Shown here piece after piece: positions 43,858 to 51,397 of a stretch of DNA of 58,966 nt. The notes below the pieces were generated by a model. The model did not search any database. It worked only from the letters and a program-made list of their open reading frames with translations, and was not told the DNA's origin. Location of the stretch: assembly GCA_000419465.1 (NCBI GenBank), contig ATTB01000002.1, positions 79,841-138,806 on the forward strand. The letters run 5' to 3'. Origin of the DNA: an alpha proteobacterium SCGC AAA028-C07. Lineage in GTDB: Bacteria > Pseudomonadota > Alphaproteobacteria > Pelagibacterales > Pelagibacteraceae. The translations under genes were made by a program, and so were the position numbers. How positions within the stretch are numbered: position 1 is the first letter of the stretch; the number at the start of each line of letters is the position of its first letter.

Positions 43858-45129
43858 ATGAACCTCCAAGAATTAAAAAATAAAACGCCAGCTGATTTAA
43901 TTTTAGAAGCTGAAAAACTAGGGATCGAAAATCCAAGCACAATGCGTAAACAAGAAATCTTGTTTGCTATTCTTAAAAAATTTGCTGAAAAGAATGAAAA
44001 AATTACAGGAAGCGGCGTTCTTGAAACATTACAAGATGGTTTTGGTTTTTTAAGGGCCACAGAGTCAAATTATTTACCAGGACCAGATGATATTTATGTA
44101 AGCCCAAGCCAAATTAGAAGATTCGGTCTTCGAAAAGGAGATACGGTTGAAGGAGAAATTAGAGCTCCAAAAGATTCTGAGAGATATTTTGCGCTTTTGC
44201 AAGTTAGCAAAATAAATTTTGAAGATCCTGAAAAATCTAGAAATAAAATTAACTTTGATAATTTAACGCCTCTATATCCAGATGAGCGTATAAATTTAGA
44301 AGTTGAGTCAAATAAAGCAGATAAAAAACCGGATTTAACAGCAAGATTAATTGATCTAGTAACTCCAATTGGAAAAGGTCAAAGAGCCTTAATCGTGTCA
44401 CCACCAAGAGCTGGTAAAACAGTAATACTTCAAAACATTGCGCATTCAATTACAGCAAATCATCCAGAGATTTATTTAATAGTTTTGCTTATTGATGAAA
44501 GACCAGAGGAAGTTACGGATATGCAAAGATCTGTAAAAGGTGAAGTTGTAAGTTCAACATTTGATGAACCAGCAATGAGACATGTCCAAGTGGCTGAGAT
44601 GGTAATTGAGAAAGCAAAAAGATTAGCAGAACATAAAAAAGACGTAGTGATTTTATTAGATTCTATTACGCGATTAGGAAGAGCTTATAACGCAGTCGTT
44701 CCAAGCTCAGGAAAAGTATTAACGGGCGGTGTGGACGCCAATGCACTACAAAGACCAAAAAGATTTTTTGGAGCGGCAAGAAACATTGAAGAAGGTGGAT
44801 CTTTAACAATTATTTCAACAGCATTAATTGAAACCGGTTCAAGAATGGATGAAGTTATTTTTGAAGAATTTAAAGGAACGGGTAATGCCGAAGTTATTCT
44901 AGATAGAAAAATTGCAGATAAGAGAATTTTCCCAGCAATCGATATTACAAAATCTGGAACTAGAAAAGAAGACTTGTTATTCAAAAAAGAAGATCTTCAG
45001 AAAATGAACGTTCTAAGACGACTGATTGCCCCAATGGGAAATATGGAAGCAATAGAATTTTTAATTGGTAAATTAAGAGAGACGAAAAACAACGCTGAAT
45101 TTTTTGACTCAATGAATAAGTCCGCTTAA
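43858..45129 (+). CDS. rho: Transcription termination factor Rho
   Basis: Rho is a hexameric RNA-dependent helicase that ends transcription. The 423 residues have the N-terminal helical domain ([31 protein letters not shown], about 9-39), the RNA-binding cold-shock-like domain ([39 protein letters not shown]) and the ATPase with Walker [17 protein letters not shown] near 180 and Walker [17 protein letters not shown] near 262, then the Q/R loops. It lies 66 bp after hemJ. In Caulobacter, rho is followed by mnmE-mnmG-rsmG-parAB, but here those genes are on the other side of the origin. Few intrinsic terminators are seen in the window, so Rho may do much of the termination. Confidence 0.98.
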   Translation: MNLQELKNKTPADLILEAEKLGIENPSTMRKQEILFAILKKFAEKNEKITGSGVLETLQDGFGFLRATESNYLPGPDDIYVSPSQIRRFGLRKGDTVEGEIRAPKDSERYFALLQVSKINFEDPEKSRNKINFDNLTPLYPDERINLEVESNKADKKPDLTARLIDLVTPIGKGQRALIVSPPRAGKTVILQNIAHSITANHPEIYLIVLLIDERPEEVTDMQRSVKGEVVSSTFDEPAMRHVQVAEMVIEKAKRLAEHKKDVVILLDSITRLGRAYNAVVPSSGKVLTGGVDANALQRPKRFFGAARNIEEGGSLTIISTALIETGSRMDEVIFEEFKGTGNAEVILDRKIADKRIFPAIDITKSGTRKEDLLFKKEDLQKMNVLRRLIAPMGNMEAIEFLIGKLRETKNNAEFFDSMNKSA

Positions 45130-45136
45130 TTATTTC

Positions 45137-45790
45137 TTAGTGGATTTGTCGTTCAGATCCAGGATTGTTTCCAATAATATAAAAATTTATTATCTGATTA
45201 ATAAGTAAATTTCTTTCATTCAAAGTTTTTGCCTCAAGCAAACCCTGTTTTTCGCTTACAGAAAAAGGACATATCATTGATAGTGAATTGATTAATTGAT
45301 CTGGCTCAACTTTTTCAACAATCTTCCAATCCGTAGATAGATGATGAATTTTAAATAGTTTTCTAGCTTTATCTATAAGCTGTAACACATCAATTTTGTC
45401 ATTAAATTTTATTTTTTCTAAATCATCTAAGAACTCATCATAAGTTACTCTAAATTTTCTATAAGGCAGATTAGTCTCCGCTTCATCTAGAATTCTAAAT
45501 CTCACTAAGCCTTTAAGGTTTATTAAATATCTACCATCAGCTGTTTTTGTATGAGTGTCTATTTTACCAAGGCAACCAACGCTAAATACTTCCGGCTTTT
45601 TTGGATTATTGCTTTCTCTTGTTTGAATCATTCCAATCATTTTATTTGATGCCAAGGCATCCTCGATCATTTTCTTATATCTAGGCTCAAATATATTGAG
45701 AGGCAAAATTGTATTTGGAAAAAACACTGCATTAGCAAGTGGAAAAATAGATATTTCTTGAGGAATTTCTTTTTTATCAAAAGTTGTCAT
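45137..45790 (-). CDS. LON N-terminal (substrate-binding) domain protein
   Basis: The 217 residues form one Lon N-domain with no ATPase or protease parts. The opening EISIFPLANAVFFPNTILPLNIFEPRYKKMIEDAL near 13-47 is the diagnostic LON block (PLxxxVxFPxxxLPLxIFEPRYxxMI), followed by IGMIQT near 53 and VGCLGKIDTH near 72. Stand-alone LON-domain proteins are common in proteobacteria; their role in substrate recognition or heat-stress protein handling is not settled. It is convergent with rho, with a 7-base gap. Confidence 0.9.
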   Translation of the reverse strand: MTTFDKKEIPQEISIFPLANAVFFPNTILPLNIFEPRYKKMIEDALASNKMIGMIQTRESNNPKKPEVFSVGCLGKIDTHTKTADGRYLINLKGLVRFRILDEAETNLPYRKFRVTYDEFLDDLEKIKFNDKIDVLQLIDKARKLFKIHHLSTDWKIVEKVEPDQLINSLSMICPFSVSEKQGLLEAKTLNERNLLINQIINFYIIGNNPGSERQIH

Positions 45791-45881
45791 TATGAATTAA
45801 TATAGTCTTTAATTTGTTTTATTCAATTTCACTTTTCAATTGATTAAAATTTATTTTCATTTAATTTCACTGGATTATTAA

Positions 45882-45956
45882 GCGGGTGTAGCTCAGTGGT
45901 AGAGCGAATCGTTGCCAACGATTAGGTCGTGGGTTCAATTCCCTTCACCCGCTCCA
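45882..45956 (+). tRNA. tRNA-Gly (anticodon GCC)
   Basis: A complete cloverleaf of 75 bases with encoded CCA. The acceptor stem GCGGGTG pairs with CACCCGC; the D arm is GCTCAGTGGTAGAGC; the anticodon stem AATCG/CGATT has loop TTGCCAA and anticodon GCC at 45914-45916; the T arm GTGGG-TTCAATT-CCCTT has a GTTCAAT loop with a weaker stem. Its 3' end (45934-45958) recurs exactly at 48305-48329, so it serves as the attachment site of a small island. Confidence 0.97.
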
Positions 45957-45958
45957 AA
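45934..45958 (+). repeat. attL-like 25 bp direct repeat (3' end of tRNA-Gly)
   Basis: The last 23 bases of the tRNA plus AA form a 25 bp string identical to 48305-48329. This is the left boundary of the island. The tRNA stays functional because the repeat restores its 3' end. Confidence 0.9.
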
Positions 45959-46005
45959 AACATAAGTAAACATTAATCTTTTTTCAAATTCCCTTATTTT
46001 TTGGT

Positions 46006-46027
46006 GGCAGACAACTGGCAGACAACT
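46006..46027 (+). repeat. Tandem GGCAGACAACT copies near the tRNA
   Basis: Two exact adjacent copies (46006-46016, 46017-46027), 50 bases after the tRNA. They are the same 11-mer that occurs 5' of each island gene and just inside the right boundary. Tandem placement beside a tRNA attachment site is typical of integrase arm-binding sites, though no integrase is present to test this. Confidence 0.8.
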
Positions 46028-46050
46028 TTTTTGATAAAATTCTCTAAAAA

Positions 46051-46893
46051 TTAATTAATTTCAGTCTTATTTGCTTTTTTATTTTTTATTATATCTTGGA
46101 TAGCATTCATTACTTCCTTTTCCACACCTTTAAAACCGTGCTGAGTTTCTGCTTCACAAGGCGAACCTTTAAATCCCGAACCGCCTAGTACTGTAATTAA
46201 AGGTAAATTAAATTCTTTAGTAATTTTTTGAGCACCAGAATATGTTGTTTTATCACAAGGGTCGTCTTTGTGATGAACAAAGAATTGAGGAATATTTACT
46301 TTTTTATAATTAAATCCCCCAAGTTCTCCGTAAGAACCTCTTTTAGTTGGTTCTGTAATTGCAGCAGTATGAATTGCACCCGAATAAAAATTCGTGTCAT
46401 AAGTTGGCATAAAAGAAGATGAAATTGTACCCATACTTGTTCCAATCAACCAAACTTCTTTAATGCTAGGATATTTTTTCTTAACTTCTAAAATTAGTTT
46501 TGAAACATCATCGTGCCTTTCTAGAGAAGATTGGTAACTACTTGAACAAACACCAGTTACTGTGGGTTTACAATCTACAATCAGCATTGCGATTTCTGTA
46601 TCAGCAAGGTGTCTTCTTGCTCTAATTAGAAAGTTTCCAGTTAGTTTAGAACTATGCATAACTTCATTTTTCATTTCAGGAATAACTATAGAGGGGTATC
46701 CAGGCAACAAGACAGCAAGATATTTAGGTTGGTTTGAATTTACCTTTAATGAAAAAACTCCTTGCTGGTTTTTATTATCTGCGGTTGTAACTGAGATTAA
46801 AATTTCTTTAAGACCTTGAGCGTGTGCTGGTATTTCATTTGCTTTAATAGAGGTAGCAAATATTAAAAATAAGGTAAAAATTATTTTTGTCAT
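46051..46893 (-). CDS. Exported alpha/beta hydrolase
   Basis: The 280 residues begin with a Sec signal peptide MTKIIFTLFLIFATSIKA. The remainder has the alpha/beta-hydrolase pattern: strand LAVLLPGYPSIVIP near 54-67, nucleophile elbow EVWLIGTSMGTISSS near 146-160 (Gly-Thr-Ser-Met-Gly), an acid in FFVHHKDDPCD near 209, and ETQHGFKG near 253 carrying the His. Four or more cysteines near these loops could form disulfides in the periplasm. The substrate is unknown. It is the left gene of the tRNA-Gly island, 47 bases from the next gene, and is preceded by the 11 bp motif as part of a promoter-like block 6 bases from its ATG. Confidence 0.75.
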   Translation of the reverse strand: MTKIIFTLFLIFATSIKANEIPAHAQGLKEILISVTTADNKNQQGVFSLKVNSNQPKYLAVLLPGYPSIVIPEMKNEVMHSSKLTGNFLIRARRHLADTEIAMLIVDCKPTVTGVCSSSYQSSLERHDDVSKLILEVKKKYPSIKEVWLIGTSMGTISSSFMPTYDTNFYSGAIHTAAITEPTKRGSYGELGGFNYKKVNIPQFFVHHKDDPCDKTTYSGAQKITKEFNLPLITVLGGSGFKGSPCEAETQHGFKGVEKEVMNAIQDIIKNKKANKTEIN

Positions 46894-46911
46894 TATAACA
46901 TAATAATCTTT

Positions 46912-46934
46912 AAATCTCAGGTAGACAACTTTTT
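46912..46934 (-). promoter_or_regulatory. Repeat block with promoter-like elements before the hydrolase gene
   Basis: Read on the minus strand, AAAAAGTTGTCTACCTGAG-type sequence gives a -35-like TTGTCT, then 17 bases, then TATTAT and 6 bases to the ATG at 46893. The block AAATCTCAGG(T/C)AGACAACTTTT is shared with the upstream region of the neighbouring island gene at the same distance from its ATG. There is no Shine-Dalgarno sequence, so the mRNA may be leaderless. Confidence 0.45.
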
Positions 46935-46940
46935 AATAAT

Positions 46941-48209
46941 TTAATCTACGCTTCCATTTAATTCTTTAAGAATATTATTCCACAATGGCAGCAAATCACC
47001 TGCCATCGTTCCATAACTTTTTTTAAATGAATCGTGATCTTTATTCGCAGCAATTTGTACCATCACTATTTTTGATGATGGTTGGACACAGATTACTTGA
47101 GTGTAGTGACCCAAGGCACAAAATGTTCTTGTTTTATTTTCTTGTATCCAAGTTTGATAACCATAACTATGTATGAATGCTTCGTTGCCAACCCCGATAT
47201 GAGATTTTGGAATTTTGTTAATATCTGTCGCGTCTAAAAGATAATTCAAAGATATCACCTGGTTATTTTTATATTTTCCATCATTTGCAAGCAAAACGCC
47301 AAATCTTCCAAAATCATTTAGTGATGCAATAAAACCACCTTCAGTAAATTCTATATTATCAGGAGCGTAGGTCCATCTTGCCGTACCTCCGCCTCCCATT
47401 GGTTGCCATAACCACTCTGTAGTTAATGTGGAAATATTCTTTCCTGTCGCTTTAAATAAAACTCTGCCTAAAATCATCGTATCTTGATTTGAGTATCTAA
47501 ATTTTCCTTTAACCCCTCTACTACTTAATCCATTTAAATATTCTTCAAATTTTTCTGGTTTTCCATAGTTTTCATTCTTTAGTAAAACTGAATACATTGG
47601 GTGACCAGGTATATCCATATTCTCGTAAGATCCTCCTTCGACACCAGATGCCATTAGAAGCAATTCCTTAATTGTTACATTGCCATAAGGAGAGTTCTTA
47701 ATTTCAGACCAGTAAGTGCCAACAGTATCGTCGAGTGATTTTATAAAACCTTTTTGGTGAGCAATGCCTGTGAGCATAGCGGTTACAGTTTTTGACATAG
47801 AAAAACCTCTTAAAATCATATCTGCTTTTCTGCCATACTGGTAACGTTCAAGGACTATTTCTCCATTTTTAATAACTAAAAAACCCATCACAGGATGCTT
47901 TGCAATATATTCATCAGTTTTTTTAATAAGTTCTAAAGGAGGATTTGCCATAAACTTAAAATTAATAGGATCAGAAGAAGGATTAACCGATCTTAAAATA
48001 CCACCCAGAACTTTATGAATTTCAGAAATATTTCCAACTCTACATTCTACTCTTCTCCAATGGTCACCATAAGGTGTGCAGGTAGCAAAGTTTCTGTCCT
48101 CGCCCATAGTTTTGGCATCAGGACCAGTGTCATTAAATTTAGATTGTTGTGAATAAGCGTGAGGTTGGATTAGAAAAAAAAATAATAATAAAAGAATTAA
48201 TTTTTTCAT
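46941..48209 (-). CDS. Exported serine hydrolase, class C beta-lactamase family
   Basis: The 422 residues begin with a Sec signal peptide MKKLILLLLFFFLIQPHAYS. The beta-lactamase/penicillin-binding fold shows SxxK as GFSMSKTVTAMLTG near 132-145 (catalytic Ser-Lys), the Tyr motif as FRYSNQDTMILGR near 237 (Y-S-N), and GGFIASLNDFGRFG near 290. A C-terminal HTG-like site is seen only as ALGHYTQ. Relatives include esterases, 6-aminohexanoate hydrolases and D-aminopeptidases, so antibiotic resistance should not be assumed. It is the right gene of the tRNA-Gly island. Its ATG is preceded by the repeat block at 48227-48248. Confidence 0.82.
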   Translation of the reverse strand: MKKLILLLLFFFLIQPHAYSQQSKFNDTGPDAKTMGEDRNFATCTPYGDHWRRVECRVGNISEIHKVLGGILRSVNPSSDPINFKFMANPPLELIKKTDEYIAKHPVMGFLVIKNGEIVLERYQYGRKADMILRGFSMSKTVTAMLTGIAHQKGFIKSLDDTVGTYWSEIKNSPYGNVTIKELLLMASGVEGGSYENMDIPGHPMYSVLLKNENYGKPEKFEEYLNGLSSRGVKGKFRYSNQDTMILGRVLFKATGKNISTLTTEWLWQPMGGGGTARWTYAPDNIEFTEGGFIASLNDFGRFGVLLANDGKYKNNQVISLNYLLDATDINKIPKSHIGVGNEAFIHSYGYQTWIQENKTRTFCALGHYTQVICVQPSSKIVMVQIAANKDHDSFKKSYGTMAGDLLPLWNNILKELNGSVD

Positions 48210-48226
48210 TTAAGCATTGTAATACA

Positions 48227-48248
48227 AAATCTCAGGCAGACAACTTTT
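48227..48248 (-). promoter_or_regulatory. Repeat block with promoter-like elements before the serine hydrolase gene
   Basis: On the minus strand, TTGTCT, 16 bases, TACAAT, then 6 bases to the ATG at 48209. The block is nearly identical to that at 46912-46934 and has the same spacing to the start codon. A further GGCAGACAACT at 48256-48266 lies just upstream. No ribosome-binding site is visible. Confidence 0.45.
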
Positions 48249-48304
48249 CAAAATAGGCAGACAACTTCGTCTGGAAGCATTGATTTTACTAGCATAGTGA
48301 GGTA

Positions 48305-48329
48305 TTCAATTCCCTTCACCCGCTCCAAA
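48305..48329 (+). repeat. attR-like copy of the tRNA-Gly 3' end
   Basis: Exact 25 bp match to 45934-45958. The sequence to its left, AGTGAGGTA, shows only partial likeness to the tRNA, so this is a 3' fragment and not a second tRNA. Confidence 0.9.
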
Positions 48330-48360
48330 TCAGTAATTAACAATTAATGAAAAATATTAA

Positions 48361-48540
48361 CCAGACATAATTGTTATTGAATTTATAAGTAATAATTTAA
48401 AAAAACAGGAATTTTATAATCAAGACATTCAGAAGGTTATTGCTTCCTCGATATATAAATTTTTGTTATTAAATGACTATTCGTTTGTTAATTGGTTTGG
48501 GTCAGATTTAATTTTTGTTAATAATAAAATTAAAGATTAG
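48361..48540 (+). pseudogene. C-terminal remnant of an FkbM-type methyltransferase
   Basis: A 59-codon open segment ends at TAG 48538-48540, but a stop at 48358-48360 and no start codon precede it. It reads PDIIVIEFISNN near the start and later VIASSIYKFLLLNDYSFVNWFGSDLIFV. This has the shape of the end of FkbM-type methyltransferases, in which a hydrophobic strand VIE precedes a Y-x-F-V-N-W-like ending. The intact FkbM gene lies 35 bases downstream. It looks like the tail of a gene cut when the tRNA-Gly island region was rearranged. Confidence 0.55.
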
Positions 48541-48575
48541 TAATTTATGTCATCATATTACTTTAAATATTAAAA

Positions 48576-49481
48576 ATGAAGCAAAATTTTTTTTCAAAAA
48601 TCTTACAAAAATATTTATCTAATAAAGATATTAGAAAATTAAAAAATAATTTATTTTATTATCTATTCTTTAGACTTATCAGAAATTTTCTCAAAGGTGA
48701 TATTAAAATCAAAGCATATAATTTTTTTATTAATGCCAGCGTCAAAAAAAACAAAATGTCTAATAAATTATTAAAAAAATGCTATTTTGCTGAAGAAGAA
48801 ATGTTAGAAATTATAGAAAAAATTTCTAAGCACAAAAAAGTATTCCTATTAGACTGTGGTGCTAACTATGGTTTTTATTCATTATTTGCCGCATCTTTAT
48901 CTGAAGCAAATAGAATCATAGGCTATGAAGCCTCACCAATTACAGCAAATTCCTTTAGAGATAATGTTGGATTAAATAATTACAAAAATGTTTTTAGTAA
49001 AAATTTAGCAATCTCACATAACGCAGAAGAATATATAAATTTTAACGAAAGTTTAAATGATTGGGAAAGCTCCGCTACTCATGAACTCTTTCTTGAAAGT
49101 GTTGTTAAAATAAAAACTACCACTATTGATTCAGAATTACTTAATGAAAATTTGAATAATTTTAGTCTTGTTATTAAATTAGATATAGAAGGAAATGAAT
49201 TTAATGCTATCCAAGGAGGAATTAATTCTATTGGCAAATACGATCCTTTAATAATAATTGAGTTATCTAAATATAATTTAAATAATAAGAATTATAATTT
49301 TATATTCTTTAAAAATTTTTTAAGTGCAAAAAAATACACAGTATATAATAAACAATTAAGACCGGTCACTGTAGATATGCTTATAGACGATATAAATAAT
49401 TTAGATAAAAATAATCAAACTATTGGAAATTATTTTTTAATTAAAAATTCTTCCTATTTACATAATTTATTACTAAATTAA
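48576..49481 (+). CDS. FkbM-family methyltransferase
   Basis: The 301 residues have an N-terminal basic helical part (about 1-80) and a SAM-dependent methyltransferase domain with VFLLDCGANYGFYSLFAASLS near 89-109 (motif I D-x-G-A-N-x-G), IIGYEASPITANSFRDNV near 113 and LVIKLDIEGNEFNAIQGG near 202-219 (the FkbM hallmark KxDxEGxE). Members methylate sugars or polyketides, often in surface-polysaccharide loci. It has no other glycan genes nearby. It follows the truncated FkbM remnant and may belong to the variable region beside tRNA-Gly. The next gene starts 4 bases later. Confidence 0.88.
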   Translation: MKQNFFSKILQKYLSNKDIRKLKNNLFYYLFFRLIRNFLKGDIKIKAYNFFINASVKKNKMSNKLLKKCYFAEEEMLEIIEKISKHKKVFLLDCGANYGFYSLFAASLSEANRIIGYEASPITANSFRDNVGLNNYKNVFSKNLAISHNAEEYINFNESLNDWESSATHELFLESVVKIKTTTIDSELLNENLNNFSLVIKLDIEGNEFNAIQGGINSIGKYDPLIIIELSKYNLNNKNYNFIFFKNFLSAKKYTVYNKQLRPVTVDMLIDDINNLDKNNQTIGNYFLIKNSSYLHNLLLN

Positions 49482-49485
49482 TTTA

Positions 49486-49824
49486 ATGGAATTATACAAG
49501 AAAAAATGCGTCCCTTGCAGAGGAGATATTCCTCCTTTTACTAGAGAACAGATCGATGAGTACTTAAAATATTTAACAGATTGGAAAGTTTTGATTAATG
49601 AAAAAAAAGCATTTTATTTATCGCGAGTTTATAAATTTTCTAACTTTGAAAAGAGTCTAAGTTTTATTAATAAAGTTTCAAATATTACTGAAGAGGAAGG
49701 TCATCACCCAGATTTAAAATTTGGCTGGGGTTATGCTGAAGTTAACATTTTTACTCACGCAATTAACGGTCTTTCTTTAAGTGATTTTATTTTAGCTTCC
49801 AAGATAGATATGATCAGTGTCTAA
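49486..49824 (+). CDS. phhB: Pterin-4a-carbinolamine dehydratase
   Basis: The enzyme recycles the 4a-hydroxypterin formed by aromatic amino-acid hydroxylases. The 112 residues contain KKCVPCRGDIPPF near 5-17 and the catalytic block ITEEEGHHPDLKFGWGYAEVNIFTHAINGLSLSDF near 65-99, with the two adjacent histidines H-H-P. Many marine bacteria keep this gene without a known hydroxylase, and the family also has a molybdopterin-related group; which applies cannot be told here. The end overlaps the convergent purH end by 11 bases. Confidence 0.92.
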   Translation: MELYKKKCVPCRGDIPPFTREQIDEYLKYLTDWKVLINEKKAFYLSRVYKFSNFEKSLSFINKVSNITEEEGHHPDLKFGWGYAEVNIFTHAINGLSLSDFILASKIDMISV

Positions 49825-51373
49825 AATTTCTAATCCCAGTAAATACCATAGCAATACCAGCTTTTTCCGCTGCAGCAGTTACTTCTTCATCTTTAATTGA
49901 TCCACCAGGCTGGATAACACATTTAACACCAATTTTAATTAGTTCATTTAATCCATCAGCAAATGGAAAAAAAGCATCGGATGCCGCAACGCTTCCTTTA
50001 ATTTCATCTTTGAAAAATTCAGTGGCATTTTGACATGCAATTTTGCTTGAGGCTAATCTATTGGTTTGACCAGCACCAATACCAAGTGTCATATTATTTT
50101 TTGCTATAACGATTGCATTAGATTTTACAAATTTACAAATTTTGAATGCAAATATTAAATCATCTAATTCTTTATCAGTTGGTTTGTTTTTGGTAACAAA
50201 TTTTAATTCTTTTTTATTAATTTCGATTTGATCTTTGTCTTGAACTAAAAAATTATCGCCTAAAAACGTATAAGAAAATTTATCCTGCTCTTTAAAGTTT
50301 TCTAAAGAAATTAATCTTAAGTTTTTTTTCTTTTCAAAAATTTCTAAGCTTTTTTTATCGAAACCTCTTGCAATAATCACCTCATAGAATGTCTTTGTGA
50401 TCTCACTAGCAAGCTTTTCGTCGATTTCCCCATTAAAGCTGACGATCCCCCCAAAAGCACTGATAGGGTCGCTAGAAAGGGCTAATTCGTAGGATTTAAG
50501 GGCATTCTCTGCGATAGCACAGCCACAAGGATTGTTGTGTTTGACGATAACGCAAGAACTGCCTTTTTCACCCAGTTCCTTAGATATAGATACCGCTGAA
50601 TACATGTCTAAATAATTATTGTAACTTAGTTCCTTGCCTTGGATTTGTTTTATCTTTGATAAGAAATCATTTTTATAATTTATTTTATAAACAGTTGCTT
50701 GCTGATGAGGATTTTCTCCATATCTTAGCTTATCTTTAAGCTGACCTGCGATTGTAATTTTTTTTGGAAATTTATTATCTCTTAAATCGTTCATCCAGTT
50801 GGATATTACAGAGTCATAATAAGCGGTTTCAAGAAAAGCATCTGTTGCAAGTTTTTTTCTAAACTCAAAAGAGGTTGATCCTTTGTTATTATTTAATTCA
50901 TTTATTAAATCAGAATATTGATCAGCGCTTGAGATAACGGTGGTAAATTTAAAGTTTTTTGCCGAAGATCTAACCATTGCAGGACCACCTATGTCGATAT
51001 TTTCAATCATCGTGTCAAAGTCTGCTTTTTCTAAAAGCTTTTTCTCAAATGGATAAAGATTAACAATCAGTAGATTTATAAAGTCTATATCTTCTTTTTT
51101 AATTTGATCCTGGTGTTCTTTATCATCAGCTTTAGCAAGAAGACCACCATGAATTTTTGGGTGTAATGTTTTAAGTCTACCATCTAATATTTCTGGAAAT
51201 TTTGTATATTCTGAAATTTCAGTACATTTAAAGCCAAGATCTTTTATAAATTTATAGCTTCCGCCGGTGCTAATAATTTCAACGTTGTTTGCTTTTAAAC
51301 ATTCGAGAACCTCTTTTAGATTTGTTTTATCGGAAACAGAGATTAATGCTTTTTTAATTTTAATCAGTTGCAT
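49814..51373 (-). CDS. purH: Bifunctional AICAR transformylase / IMP cyclohydrolase
   Basis: PurH performs the last two steps of purine synthesis. The 519 residues have the N-terminal cyclohydrolase domain (KKALISVSDKTNL near 7-19, ISTGGSYKFIKDLG near 34, LDGRLKTLHPKIHGGLLA near 63) and the transformylase domain (KDKLRYGENPHQQA near 210, VIVKHNNPCGCAIA near 272, SAFGGIVSFN near 300, and the folate site FFPFADGLNELIKIGVKCVIQPGGSIKDEEVTAAA near 475). All motifs are intact. It is the last of the rpe-heparinase-purH run; the heparinase-purH pairing is common in alphaproteobacteria. Confidence 0.97.
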   Translation of the reverse strand: MQLIKIKKALISVSDKTNLKEVLECLKANNVEIISTGGSYKFIKDLGFKCTEISEYTKFPEILDGRLKTLHPKIHGGLLAKADDKEHQDQIKKEDIDFINLLIVNLYPFEKKLLEKADFDTMIENIDIGGPAMVRSSAKNFKFTTVISSADQYSDLINELNNNKGSTSFEFRKKLATDAFLETAYYDSVISNWMNDLRDNKFPKKITIAGQLKDKLRYGENPHQQATVYKINYKNDFLSKIKQIQGKELSYNNYLDMYSAVSISKELGEKGSSCVIVKHNNPCGCAIAENALKSYELALSSDPISAFGGIVSFNGEIDEKLASEITKTFYEVIIARGFDKKSLEIFEKKKNLRLISLENFKEQDKFSYTFLGDNFLVQDKDQIEINKKELKFVTKNKPTDKELDDLIFAFKICKFVKSNAIVIAKNNMTLGIGAGQTNRLASSKIACQNATEFFKDEIKGSVAASDAFFPFADGLNELIKIGVKCVIQPGGSIKDEEVTAAAEKAGIAMVFTGIRNFRH

Positions 51374-51397
51374 GAAGGAGTATTGGGTATACGATTT

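Larger units (their letters stand above)
45934..48329. mobile_element. Small tRNA-Gly genomic island without integrase (2.37 kb insert)
   Basis: The insert lies between a functional tRNA-Gly and an exact 25 bp repeat of its 3' end. It holds two minus-strand genes for exported hydrolases and five copies of the 11 bp motif GG(C/T)AGACAACT at 46006, 46017, 46920, 48235 and 48256, all in the same orientation. There is no integrase, so it is either a remnant or was mobilised by an enzyme supplied elsewhere. Right of the second repeat lies a broken FkbM gene. Sequence composition is only slightly different from the surroundings by eye. Confidence 0.75.

Noticed and set aside
45983-45996. A third degenerate copy of the tRNA 3' end (TTCAAATTCCCTTA)
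   Set aside because: The likeness to TTCAATTCCCTTCA is limited to about a dozen bases with an indel and could be chance. It was not counted as an attachment site.
46006-46027. CRISPR array
   Set aside because: Only two adjacent 11-mers occur, without spacers of constant length, and there are no cas genes.
46941-48209. Antibiotic-resistance beta-lactamase
   Set aside because: The SxxK and YSN motifs are shared by many esterases and peptidases, and the third motif is atypical, so resistance is not supported.
46006-48266. Integron attC sites as an explanation of the repeats
   Set aside because: The motif lacks the GTTRRRY/RYYYAAC core pair and no paired imperfect palindrome is seen. No integrase is present either.
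48305-48329. Second tRNA-Gly gene
   Set aside because: Only the T-arm/acceptor 3' part is present; the D arm, anticodon arm and 5' acceptor strand are missing.
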